A stretch of DNA of 64,000 nt. Origin: Patiria miniata (Eukaryota > Echinodermata > Asteroidea > Valvatida > Asterinidae). Position numbers and translations under genes: made by a program. Location of the stretch: NCBI RefSeq assembly GCF_015706575.1, contig NW_024037064.1:3595427-3659426 (forward strand), written 5' to 3'. Positions 43,400 to 55,800 of the stretch are shown one piece after another (within the stretch, counting starts at the first letter, position 1; each line of letters opens with the position of its first letter). The notes below the pieces were generated by a model. It worked only from the letters and a program-made list of their open reading frames with translations, was not told the origin of the DNA and ran no database searches.

Positions 43400-43870
43400 T
43401 TTTTTATTGGGCTTAATTATATCGTGAGTTCAGCATACAAACTGAACCAGAAAAGTCAGCGCATATCGATCATAACGACCAAAATATAAAATCTGCCAGT
43501 ATGGCTGAAAATAGAATTGTTGCAGCAACACGCCAAATTTTGAAATGAGGTCAGTTTACAGAGAAAATAGCAGAGGTATATATGCTGTGGAATTCCGACA
43601 ACAAAGTCCCATCACAAACGCTCGCAAGTTTTTGTTAGTAGACTGTAGAATACCCACAATGCCTTCTTTGTCCCTCTGTATTTTTTTATATGCATGGTTC
43701 ACCAATGGGTTATTTAATTACGAGGTGTTCTTTAACCCCAGGGTTCAGCTAAAAGAATTTAGGCAGAGTAGCAACTGTGCATTTCAACTTCCAATTGCCT
43801 ATTCACTGATGTGGAAGCTCCCAAACAGCTTTCCAGACATCCGGTCTGGGGTATATGTGACCGGCCAGAC
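43400..43870. repeat. Repeat family R40, copy 3
   Basis: The fullest copy: it includes blocks found in copy 1 and blocks found in copy 2. No long ORF persists in all three, so a coding role is unlikely. Confidence 0.8.
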
Positions 43871-43879
43871 TTAAATTCC

Positions 43880-45030
43880 TGTAATTATGCTGCCAGGTCC
43901 CGTCTGTAAAATATTTCTTTGTCGATGTCTTATATTTTTAGCATAAACAGCGATGCGAAAGTTGTCGAAGCATTGCGAGCACCCTCTTGTGTTTTCTGTT
44001 GAATAGAGCATACAGAGTTGCGTAACAATTTGCATATGACATGCAGTGCGAAAAAAGCCTTTTATTCCGTGCAGTGTCTCAAAAGCATAGGGCTTCGGAC
44101 GCACATTCCTTGAATTTTTCGCTAGTTTTCTTGGAGAGTAAGCAAGCATGGGTAGGTCACTTGACTGCTTGTCGTTGCTGCTGCCAGCCACACCTTATTG
44201 CGAGCCAGCTTGTCTATATTTTGCTGTGTTTCTCACGTGGTTTTGTCATGGTTAGCACGCCGCATGTGCATACACATATCGTGTACATGCATATCGTGTA
44301 GTTTGCCCAAACATCCCGAGGCATAGGTACACAGGCCGCAACTGCTCCGCTACTGCTTGTGGTTCTGTCGTTCCTGATGGTCACAAATAGAGAAGCCTTC
44401 TCGAGTAGATCAGTGTATTCCTTATCCAGCATCCATAATATTTGGACTGCTGAACAATGACTGTCGTTTTTTGTAGTAATAAAATTTTGATCAATTTATA
44501 GTGGAATATACCCAGTGTCACTTTCAAATTTTCTGCGTAACCTTTCCAGCTCGGTTACATATACTTTGGGTTTTGTTTTGCACTGTTGTTTAATATCGTT
44601 TAATACCAAACAATCTTCTACTTGACGTTGTTTTAAACGAAATTCTTTTTAATGACGCCCTCAGCGGTCAATGTTGTAATGGCGGACTTTTTAAATAAGA
44701 ACATTACTGACGCATTGCCGGTTTAAAAAAAAAAAGGTCCTTTTTTCATTCTACATGTACACAAAACCACAAGCATCGTGTGTTTCAGTTTGTGCACAAA
44801 CCTTATCAGACGGCGTATCACAGTCAATTGACTTTGGCAAAAACCTCATCAGAAAGAATAAGTAAAGACAGAAGTACCGGCACAACTTTTTGTGTTCGTA
44901 ATGGGACGGTGGTCATCTCGCTAGTGGGCTTTTCAACAGAACTTTTCATCCAAATGGGGAAGACACCTTGGAAATATCCAATCAGTTTGGAGATTATACT
45001 TAATAGGTTTCTTAATAAACGAACACCCTT
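43880..45030. other. No gene seen
   Basis: Unique-looking sequence with several short overlapping frames on both strands and no domain. The right end may include the 5' untranslated part of the non-LTR element that follows. Confidence 0.4.
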
Positions 45031-45039
45031 TATATTTGC

Positions 45040-48000
45040 AAAAAGGCAGCTAAATACGGACAACAGGCCATAGAGTGTGACACTTGTAAGCATGAATTCA
45101 CAGGAACTGTTTGGGGATGCAGGAAGAAATCTACAATGTTCGTGTTGAACATCCATCATATTCTTGGTCGTGCTGCCATTGTGGCTTAGCCAATTTTGAC
45201 TCCTCATTTTTCGCCAATTCAAGTATTGACTTATCCACTAGTTTTGAATCACTTAGCTCCATATCAGACGTTGGATCAGAACATTCGGCACCCTTGACCA
45301 ATGCTCACAGTCATATTAGCCCTAAAACGTGTAGCCTCAAGTGTAGTAGGGAAAGCACCAAAAGAAGTACATGTAACAAGCCAACAAAAGCCCAGACTCG
45401 CCGGAACAGACAGGAATTTTTGAAAATCCTTAATTTAATCTGTCAGAGCGAAAAGGCTAAACTTGCCAATTTTCAAGCACTGTTACAGGAGGAAAATCCT
45501 GATGTAGTGATTGGAACTGAATCATGGCTAGAATTTTCCCCTCTCGCTTTCATGTCTTCAGGAAGGACAGAGCTAGTGATCCCCATGTGGGAGTATTCGA
45601 TGCAATTAAAAATACGTACATCGCATCTGAAGAAAAGGATCTGGACAGAAACTGTGAGATACTGTGGGTTACCATTCACGTTAAGGGTTTCAAGCCAATG
45701 TACATCAGTGCATTTTACCGTCCACTCTCTTCAGCTCCAGAATATCTACATGAACTGGATCAATCCCAACTAAAATTCCAAAAGCTGCTTCCGTCTGGCT
45801 ACTTGGGGATTTTAATCTGTCCGATATCAATTGGGAGATTAATGCCTTTTGTCCGGGAGGAAGGTACCCAGCAAGCAGCAAGATCATGTTAGAAATCAAG
45901 GAAGACCACAATCTTACTCAAATCCTCAACAAACCAACCAGAGAAAGTAACATTTTGGATCTGTGCTTCGTTAGTCACCCAGCTTTTGTAGAGAAGCAGC
46001 ATGTTACAGCAGGAATAAGTGATAATGACGTCGTCATTGTAAATGCAAAGATTTCTGCGCTGTCGGTCAGACCACCTGAAAGGAAGATATTTTTATACAA
46101 AAAGGCCAATTTTCTTGCAATTGATAAACTGATCTCTAACTTCAACTCCAAGTTGACCGAGGCTTATGTTGCTAAGACAGACACCGAACAGTTGTGGTTG
46201 GAGTTCCAAGAAGTCCTTCACTCAGCGGTCAACACATGATCTCTGCTAAAATGAGTTCAACCAGATACCATCTTCCATGGGTTGATCCATCAATTAGGTG
46301 TTCCATCCGTAAAAAGAAGAGGTTGTACAACAAAGCAAGACATTCTGGCTCGTCGGTTGTCTGGGACAAATTCAAAGCCTTGCGCCGATCCATAGACAAA
46401 AAGATCAAGAAAGCTTACCGGACGTTCATTCATGACGTCATCGGGGAAAGCCTGAAAAGTGGGAATACCAAGCCATTTTGGAACTATATAAAAACAAAGA
46501 ACCAGGAAGTTTTTGGAATTTCCACCTTAACCACTGGAGGACATACTGTGTCACTAGCTGCAGACAAAGCTCAAGCACTGAATGCCCAATTTTGCTCAGT
46601 CTTTACCAAGGAAAACACTGACAACATGCCAACACTGGAAACAAACAACATCCCTGACATTGGGAACTTGGTAATCACAGCGAATGGAGTGCAGAAGCTG
46701 CTTGCAGATATTCAACCTAAAAAAGCCATGGGACCAGATAATATTCCTGCCAACGTTTTGCAAAGGTGTGCTGAAAGTTTAGCTCCAGTTATTCAGGGGC
46801 ACTACCTCAGGACTGGCGTAACGCCAATATCATCCCTATCTACAAGAAAGGCGACAGGACCAACCCAGCAAATAACCGACCTGTGACGCCGACTTCTATC
46901 CCATGCAAACTACTGAAACACATAATACTCCATCATATAATGGATCACCTGGATCGCCACCACGTTCTTTCAAATCGACAGCATGGTTTTCGACGGGGGA
47001 GATCCTGTGATACACAGCTCGCAGGACTGGTAGATGACCTCGCAAAAACACTGGACAAGAAAAGCCAGGCTGATATGGTGATATTAGACTTCAGCTGAGG
47101 GCTTTGACAAGGTTCCCCATAAACGGCTCCTGTGCAAACTAAAAAAATATCGGCATCAGCAACAGCTTCCTGGAATGGATCAAGATCTTCCTTACTGACA
47201 GGCAGCAGAGTGTTCTCGTTGAAGGATCTTCATCATCTGAATCATCAGTAACTTCCGGAGTACCCCCAGGGAACCGTGCTGGGTCCCTTGCTGTTTTTAA
47301 TCTACATAAATGACCTTCCAGCTACAGTTTCACCACAAGTAAGACTCTTCGCGGATGATTGCATCATGTTTAGAGAGATAAAATCACCTCAGGCCAGTGA
47401 GCTACTTCAAAAAGACATCGACTTACTCTGTAAATGGGAAGACAAATGGCAAATGTCATTCAACGGTTCAAACTGCTACACCATGCATGTTTCTCACAAA
47501 ACCAACCAACTCGCCAGGGAGTACAACATGAATGGGAGGGTACTTCAAAGAGTTAAGCATCAACCATACCTGGGGGTAGAAATCAGCAACAATCTTAATT
47601 GGGCCTGTCATATCAACCAAACAGCAAATAAAGCAAATGTAATGCTTGGGCTTCTGCAACGAAATATCCATTTCTGTAGCAAAAAGGTTAAGGACACTGC
47701 ATACAAGACGCTGGTTCGCTCTAAGCTGGAGTATTGTCGAGCCATCTGTGATCCATACCATAAAAACAACAAGATGGCTCTGGAGAAAGTCCAACGTCGG
47801 GCAGCCCGCTTTGTACTCGACAACTACAACTACAGAGACAGCGTCTCCAACATGCTGTCTGACCTCCAGTGGGAATCCCTTGAAGAACGACGCACCAACG
47901 ACTCCGACTCCTACAAAGAGGTTCACAACATCACTCCTCCAAACATCCAGCTACAAAGTAATAATAATAGCACCACAAGACAAAATGCTGGACCACACAT

Positions 48001-48330
48001 CATAGTTCCTCCACCCTTCAACAAGACATGCTATCAATACTCAACGTACATGTGCCCAAGATCAGCCAGAGAATGGAACATGCTCCCACCAAACATCCGT
48101 GCAGCACCTGACATTAAGACATTCAAATCCAGTTTGGCAGATATTAACCTTCCAAGTTTAGTTACCAAAGCGCACTTCAAAATTAGCTTGCTACACTTCC
48201 ACACTGACCTGTGCGTGATAACCGCCAAATGGAGGTGCTTGTACAGTATTGAGCAGAAGCAGAAGAAGCAAGCAGAAGACGACACATATACATGTATATC
48301 CGAATCACGCAATTAGACCGGCAGCGGGCG
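45040..48330 (+). mobile_element. Non-LTR retrotransposon (CR1/L2-like), near full length but broken
   Basis: Regions in order: a PHD-like finger (AIECDTCKHEF at about 45070, then SWSCCHCGLANFDSS at about 45165); an endonuclease start PDVVIGTESWL (about 45490) with the later phrases ISAFYRPLSSAPEYL and NILDLCFVSHP; a linker FNSKL..LWLEFQEVL; RT pieces KKAMGPDNIPANVL (46720), HVLSNRQHGFRRGRS (46960), VPQG-like and PLLFLIYINDLPA (47280) and LFADDCIMF (47345, catalytic F-A-D-D); and a C-terminal thumb region ending with a stop at 48314-48316. The parts lie in at least five frames, so the copy is dead. A PHD-like finger ahead of the endonuclease is known from CR1/L2-type elements. Confidence 0.88.
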
Positions 48331-48369
48331 CAATAAATTCGCGCTTGATGAGGGTTCACAAAATGTCTA

Positions 48370-48545
48370 CGCGAGCTCATTTGCATCAAAAGTGCTACCC
48401 AACAACTTTTTTGGAAAAAAAGGAGACCGTCTGGTGTAAAAAAAAAACAGTGAAATTGTGCAAATATAGCCGAGGATCAACTCCCTAGCTTTTGGGCTAT
48501 TATCTGAGGGCAGATTTGATAAAATTACTGTCGAAAATGGGTCAT
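48370..48545 (-). repeat. Interspersed repeat with shared open frame, copy 2
   Basis: Opposite orientation to the copy at 33400. It begins just after the 3' end of the non-LTR element at 48330 and is not part of it. Confidence 0.5.
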
Positions 48546-48903
48546 ATTTGTCGTTTGTACATGTAAATTTGGCTGCACGCAGGCTTGGCCAATATAGAGA
48601 GACACAAATTATAATTATATATGTGACTGCAGTGAGGAAATAATTCACACAAGACACAATTGCATGTTTTTGCAGATCAACTGAGGCAATTTAATTACCA
48701 GTTCATATTATACTCCTTTGATGTATGTGCAGATACATTTTGATATAATTATTAGACACTTATTGTATTTTGGGGTTTTGTTATTGCAGATTGAACCGCA
48801 CAAAACTTGTCACACACTTGTGAGCACATAATTGCTACTTTTGGTATAGGCCCTACAATACATGGGCAGAGATAACGATATGTCATCAAAACAAGGGCAG
48901 AGA

Positions 48904-49268
48904 TAAGGCAAAATAAAAAAAAAAACATGTTTAGCGTCCTGCCTCTTTGACAAAAAGGAAGGAGGCCCTTTTTTTTTTTTTTTTTTTTCAAAATGGCCGC
49001 CTGACACATTTTTCAAGACAACGCGGCCGGGCTATTTTTCAAGATGGTTACCAACTTTTTTCAAAATGGCCGCCACTTGGACTCATTGACTATTTCCACA
49101 GCTTTATACACAGTATAAAAGTCAAAAATACGATTTCTTTCGTCAGAGATCGTTAAAATTTATCAATTTTTGTCTTTAAAAAAAAAAAAAAAAAAAAAAA
49201 AAGGAGGCAGCCTCTAAAAAGGAAGCGGGCGGGGACGCTAAACATGTTTTTTTTTTTACTTCGCCTAA
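48904..49268. mobile_element. MITE with A/T-rich inverted ends
   Basis: taaggcaaaat..aaaacatgtttagcgtcc at the left is mirrored by ggacgctaaacatgtttt..acttcgcctaa at the right. The interior has poly-T and poly-A runs and repeated tttttcaaaatggccgcc phrases. No ORF beyond low complexity. Confidence 0.75.
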
Positions 49269-49334
49269 CGACATTGTCATCATTGGAATCTTTTCTTTGA
49301 AGTCATCTGTCACAGCTAGTTAATCATTGGTCCT

Positions 49335-49690
49335 TGATGATCCAACTTGCCCAAGGCCGGCTATGTGGAACTTCATCTGGCACTTGGTTCCTGGTTCTTC
49401 TCCTAAATAGTCCGCAGGGGAGTTCTAACAGGAGGCCAGAAACACCGGGGCAAACCCCTTCTCTTAGCGATAAGTGTTACTGGGTTCTTTTACGTGCATT
49501 GCATTACACAACACACAGGACCTACGGCTTTACGTCCCATCCGAAGGACGAAGCAATAATGGTTAAGTACCTTGCTTAAGGGCACAAGTGTCCGGGCCCA
49601 GGCTCGCACCCACATTCTGCTGCCTCTGAAAGACCAGAGCATGAGTCTGGTGCAGTGCTCTTAACGCTGGGCCATGACACTGGCATTCAG
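49335..49690 (-). mobile_element. tRNA-Leu-like SINE
   Basis: On the minus strand the head reads tggcccagcgttaagagc (A-box region) and gggtgcgagcctgg (B-box region) with tRNA-like spacing. The body contains ttacgtcccatccgaaggac and cttgcttaagggcac, phrases shared by SINE families of echinoderms and other marine animals. It lies directly downstream of the PIH1D2 stop codon and may lie in its 3'UTR. Confidence 0.6.
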
Positions 49691-49711
49691 ATATAAAAAA
49701 AGTGTAAAGTA

Positions 49712-49858
49712 TTAACTCGCTACAGTCCTGGTCGGCATGGAAATAGTGAGTGATGATGTTTTTCTGTTGAATTTGGCTGTGGAGTCGTCATCTTGTATTA
49801 TCTCTGGTAGGGGCAGACGTAACTCATATTTGTCTGTGACTAGAAGAGTCAATTCTTC
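49712..49858 (-). CDS. PIH1D2: PIH1D2 coding exon 4 (last)
   Basis: Acceptor ttttttttacag, then EELTLLVTDKYELRLPLPEI, STAKFNRKTSSLTISMPTRT, VAS and TAA at 49714-49712. It completes the CS-like C-terminal domain and lines up with the end of the human protein. Confidence 0.92.
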   Translation of the reverse strand, partial: EELTLLVTDKYELRLPLPEIIQDDDSTAKFNRKTSSLTISMPTRTVAS

Positions 49859-52800
49859 CTGTAAAAAAAAAGGTTTGTTTTAAAAAACAAAACATACAGA
49901 GGCCTGTATGTTGTTTAAAGGTGTACAGGTATAATAGAAGCACAAGAAGTATACATGTACAGAAAACCCCGGCTAAACCAATACCGTACAACTCGTCAAA
50001 TCACTCTGACTAAGGTCCCGATTGTCCGTAATGCTTTTCCATTGGATTATTTATTTCTAATACAGCTTTTAAAGGTCGCCATTTCGCTCAAGTTGTCGTG
50101 TTACTCTCGGTCCCCTTTCCATAAAAAGCTTTACAAAATCCGTTGTGTAAGTCGGCATTCAACAAATCACGCATTGGCATCGACTTCCTGTACTGCGGTT
50201 GGCAAAGTGTTGAGTGAAAAGTGGTTTCGCATGGCCCGTGATCGCTGCATGCATTGGTGTCGAAAACGGGTGTCCTACTGCATACATCGCATATATGCAT
50301 CGAGAGCATATCAATACCAGTACCCCCTCTAGGTTGTATGCATGGGCTCTGTCCATTTTGGGGGGGTCGTCTTATTGAATGACTACTGCTGCAGTCAATG
50401 CGTGCGTGGTACATACCGGACCACGCACACATTTAATTTGTTACTCTGCACATACATACTGTACCGTATGTTTTATAGTGGTCTCGACTATCAATACCAA
50501 AAACGTGATGATACAATTCAAGGATTAATTTGCTGGATTCAACTCGAGCATTAAGGACATAGTCCAGGGTATCGAAGCCAATTAGTGTAATGAATCATTC
50601 GGCAAAAGACCGTTCCTGTAAGTCGGCAAAATGAGCATATACGTGTACAGTGTACATTGTATCGGCATTCACGTCAGTCTTCACAAATTCTCGGGTCCCG
50701 AGAATGACGGTTTAGCCGGAGTTTACTGTAGTTTTCAAGCCTACATTTGCGTTGTCCTTCAAGATGGCCCCTAAGCATAAGGTCTATTGAAGTGGTGTCT
50801 TAGTTGTACATGTACAATGTATAGCACTGGATAATTCAGTGCTGCAAAACCAGGAATGGGATTTCGGTAAATTCTTGATTAAACTCCTTAACCTTATTAG
50901 CAGTTCCAGTACTTTGGCTAGCACCCTATTCAACTGCTCAATTAACAACACCCATCAGGTGCTTGTCAACGTGTCATGCCTGCTACATGTGAGTCTAACA
51001 AAATCAGTCAGCTTAAACGGCCTCAAAGTCTGAGCTAGTCTAGGGGCTACATGTAGATGTTGTTATAAATTGGATACGCGATAACCCGCCACCTCACGAA
51101 CCTGTCAGGAATGTCTAGGGAAATTCGTATCAGTTGTGTAATGCGCTCGCACCTGTTTGGCCTAATATATAGTTCGCGTGGGACTGAAAATGGACCGTAA
51201 TTGCCTGCAGAAGTAGCGCATGCACACTAGTTTCCCCCATTTTTCAGTAGATTTTATAAAATTTCCTAGACATTGTTCCTGACAGGGTCGTGGGTGATAT
51301 TGGTTGGTTGTGATAACACCCTCTCGCGGTGGCGGCTTATCGCGGTGGCTGGTTATCGCGTATCAAACCTTAACAACATCTAGCCCCTAGACTAAGTCTG
51401 AGGTCGTTAGCCAACACAGTAGGCCTGTACATTATTGGATGGGACAAACTCCCGTTGTCTCAGGATTGGTAATTGAATGCTGTTCCTGTTGCACTGCTCA
51501 ACACAACAAGGTCCCAAAGATTTGTATACCTGTTGCACCTTGCTTTGACAAAAGGTTCATGTATCATTCCAGAGAAGAGAGAGGAGCAGTAAAATATACC
51601 TTGGCAATGTCGAGCTGACAGTCTGCGACAGAATGCACATCAGGAAGCATAATCCTGACCATGAGTCTTCGTGGCCTCTTCTCATCTGCCTCTTTTAAGC
51701 TGACATCGTACTCAGGGCATTTTAACCTGACATCATTGCTGGAAATCTCCTGGATCAAGGCAGTCTTCAGTTCGCTGGTTTTCCCATTTAACTCCAGAGT
51801 TGTATCCGTGCTACTGACTGTGGTCTCTGATTGGTCATTGGACACTCTGAGCTGGCTCAGCAGCGAATCGGGCGTCAGCTTACTCAGGTTCTCTGTGCTC
51901 CTGTCTGGTTCCACCTTCTGCTTGGATTTTGCCCGGGAGTTAAAAAAATCCTTTAAATCTTTGGGGTCACCCTTGAATTGGATGTCATGGCAGATGCGGT
52001 AATTGGAGGACAGGTGTAATTTCTTCTCATCTTTGAGGTAGTCAATGGCGTTCCCTATAAGCATATCCTGCTCCACGGATCTTTTGGCGCACTCCTCTAA
52101 AACGTCTGGATTGAACGCTACACGGATGACCTTGAAATCGCCTGAGAAATGGTTGGTTCCAAAATATAGTATCAGATGGATATTATCTAGAGTTGTAGTC
52201 AACCACAATTCATGCAGTCTTAAAAAATAAGTGCCAAGTGATTTATACGGTGAAAATGACATGTAATCGTTGTACACCCCATTACTTCTTGTGACCATAT
52301 TTGTAACTTGGCGTGTGTTGATTTGTGATTTGAGTGCAGTTGGCATAGGATGGACCTGAGGCCAATTTCAGCACGCTGCTTGTCAGTGTGCAGAAATGTT
52401 GTGCTAACTACAGAGTGAGGGGAAAAGTGACCTAATGAGAAAACAAGCTCGAGATGATCTTGGAAGCTATGGGCCAACGCATTTGTGTCATTTGCATGTG
52501 TGACGTGATTAATTGTGCCATGTAATTGCTGGAAGGAGTGCAGTACAAATTCACATCAGATTTTTTAACCCTAGCATGCCTAGTGACCCAATTTTCCAGG
52601 ACTGCATAAATTGGTAGGCGGTCAGTGGAGACCCAGAGGGTTCGGGCCTGAGGGACAAGGTGATTTATAGCCATAAAAGGCATTTGCTGACGTTTGTTAC
52701 TAACCAACGGAGACACACGATGATTTCTTGACCTGCTTTCCGCAGCTACATTTTCTTTCTTTTGTTATGTTGCTTGCTTCATTTAATAAAAATAACATAC

Positions 52801-55800
52801 ATGTAGGGAATTATTACTGAGTAGTAACTGTGAACATTTCACATAATTTACGTACTACACGAATGTTCGCAAGTTCTGTCAATTTTTAATACAAATGTCA
52901 CAAAATTCACAATGTCCACCAATGATCATTTACCATTCAAATACAATGAAACAAGGGCATTTTCCTACATTCATGAACAAAATTAATCACCATAATTGTT
53001 TCAGAAAAAAAAAATCCTCATATTCAGACACAAAATCTGACATTAAAAAATAATGTTTCAGTTTCAGTCATGACAACAATTATAAAAATCTCATTTGCAT
53101 CTGAATGCCTGTTTGTAATATCTGGTTCTCACTCAGCTCAATAGCTCCAAATGGCATTCCATGGACAGCTGCAACAGTGGATTCTTTTAGTAAAATATGA
53201 ATAATTTATCATAGCATGGATCAATTTCGGTACTTTTTTTTTAATTGAGTGGAAGAACACGCTGGTTTAATTGTGAGTCAAATTAAATTGCTTTTTATAA
53301 CAATGTTATAAAAATTGTTAATCCACGTCACTTTCTTCTTGACTCACTCTATGGGCTCCGTGCACAAGTACCCCTTCAAGAAAAGGAGAGTTAGGGGTCA
53401 TAGGGGAGACCAAGACTGGTTCCCGGACCATCCACTTCGTATGTCAAATGATCCCAAGTTACTGGGGGGCGGGGATTTTTCTGGGAGACCAGTTAAATTT
53501 GAACATATTTGTGCGCCTGACAATGCCTGACGCTCACGCGCAAAGACACTATACCTTAGCTTTGTGCACGATCAGTCGTGCGTACTTTGCACGTGAAACA
53601 GTACAGTACACATATGCGGTGTCCTGTCCAAGGGGCTCTAAAAAGTGGTCAATACGCGCCCTCTTTTGATGGCGCACGGAGCCCATAGCAGAAAATTGTG
53701 TGTGCGTAACCGTGCCTTCACTGTTACTGCTTATGGTCTCCATGAAATGACAGAGGTTCAGTTACCAGAAAATCATCTGTTTAGCAGCGCAATGTAATTG
53801 GACCCTGAATACAACACTGGCATGTGCAACAAGGATCGTGCCTATAGATCTTGTTTTGTGTTTCATTCCCGAAAGCAGGGATGAAGTCAAGACTATCACA
53901 AGTTCAGTCACAAGTAAATCACAAGTTCAATTACAAATCCAGTCACTAATAACACTGGACAAACAATAACAAAGGAATGACTTTGTCAAAGCTTTTAATA
54001 GCTTGTGATTTGAATTGGACTAAAAGACTTGTGATTGACTTGCAGAAACTTACAGGGACTTGTGAAGGACTGGACTACACGCCTGCCCCAAAGGACTTTA
54101 ACTATTTTTTTCTTGATTAACCCTAACCCTCCAGGGTATGTTTGCTAGAACCCTGCCAATTGTAGCAACGTGCAACACTTGACTAAGTGACAAGCCTGCC
54201 AAATGTAGCAAGATCCATCAGGGGAAAAGCTTAAGGCCACACTGCCTCAGAGTCTGTGGTCACTGCACACAGCAGGATACAACTGTGGCACTGTTCAATA
54301 ATTAGCTCTCATTGTTTCAGAGCTTGCCATTAATGCACTGGTGTTGGTAGCTGAGTGCATTAAAGTGCACCAGTGTTTTCCACCTGATGCACTGTGTTGC
54401 ATCTGGCAGGGTTAGGGTTAATCCATAAAATATATACTTGCATATATGCCTCTCCCTACAGCACATTGATTTTCCTTTTTTCACCAGGAAACCTACTAAA
54501 GTTTATGAGTGTCCATACCTGTTTCGTCGTTTCTATCCTCCACTGGTCCAGCCGTGACCTTAATGGGTTCTGTGCTTGTTTTGGGTTTGTCAATACGGGA
54601 CCAACTACATATGTTGATGTACAAAGTAGACTTGTCAGGTTTCTGAATGAAAAAGAAAAGTTTATGTGTAAGCCATTTGAGAGTAGCCTCAGCCTTTCTC
54701 AAACCTCAGCTTCCTCTCCACCCTCAACACTAAGTGAAAAGGCTCCACAACTTTAACTTTCTTGAAATGGATCCACATTTATATTGAGCCCATTGCAAGT
54801 CGTGAAGCATGATGAGAACCTAAAACAAGGAAGACATATTAGATTTTTGCATCAACTAAATTGGTCACTTTTTGAACTAAAATCACTTGCAATTTGGTAC
54901 ATTCATGAAGACATCATAATGTCACACATGCATGTCTATATCAGAGTTGATATTCATACCAAGTTTAAAGTTCATGCCTATAGCTCCGTTTCAAAGAAAA
55001 GCTGCATCTATTATTGTCCAGAAAAAAAGAAGAATGGGAATAGACAAAGACTAAGACCTGGAGGTGTGAAATCAAAGGTATAAAACCGAGACCTGGTAGT
55101 CCGAAACCAAGACGAAGCCTGGAAGTCCGACCAAGACCAAGATCGAGACCAAGACTGAGACCTATAGAAAGGTCAAAGACTGAGACCTGGAGGTTTGAGA
55201 ACGAGACCAAGACCAAGACCTAAAGGTATAAGACTGACCCGAGATCTGGAGGTCTATCTGATGATCTGATGAGACCAAGACTGAGACCTAGAGGTCTGAG
55301 ACCAAGACCAAGACCTAGAGGTCAGAGACCGATCCTTACACCAATACCTAGAGTTCTGAGAACCAAGACTATAAGACCTGGAGGTCTGAGACCTTGATGT
55401 TGGAGACGAGACCAAGACCTTGAGGTTTGAGACTTAGATCAAGATCATGAGGTCAGAGATTTGGAATAGACCAAGAACAGGGGTCTGAGACCAACACCAA
55501 GACCTGGAGGTCTGAGACCAACACAAAGGCTCTAGTTTGAATGGCGCACAACCAACCCTGCCCGTGTACCCCTGAGAAGGGGTGTTGGTGCAGTATCTAT
55601 CAAGACAAGGCTCGGTGCACGTTGTGTGCTGCATGTCTGGCCGTGCCCGAATTACATGGCTACAATGTACGGCTGGAAATTACACACGTGCCTATTGGCC
55701 CGAATTACTTTCCTACAGCTAGAAATAAGTTTTCAGCCACTGTCAAGTAATTTGGGCGTGGCCCAACATGCAGCACACGACACACATCAAGCCATTCGAA

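Noticed and set aside
49560-49680. tRNA-Leu gene on the minus strand
   Set aside because: The head is degenerate and continues into a SINE body.
54117-54421. Interstitial telomere repeats (CCCTAA)
   Set aside because: Only about two units at each inverted end, bounded by TTAA; better explained as piggyBac-like termini.
55083-55216. Minus-strand Leu/Gly-rich open frame
   Set aside because: A translation of the GA-rich minisatellite only.
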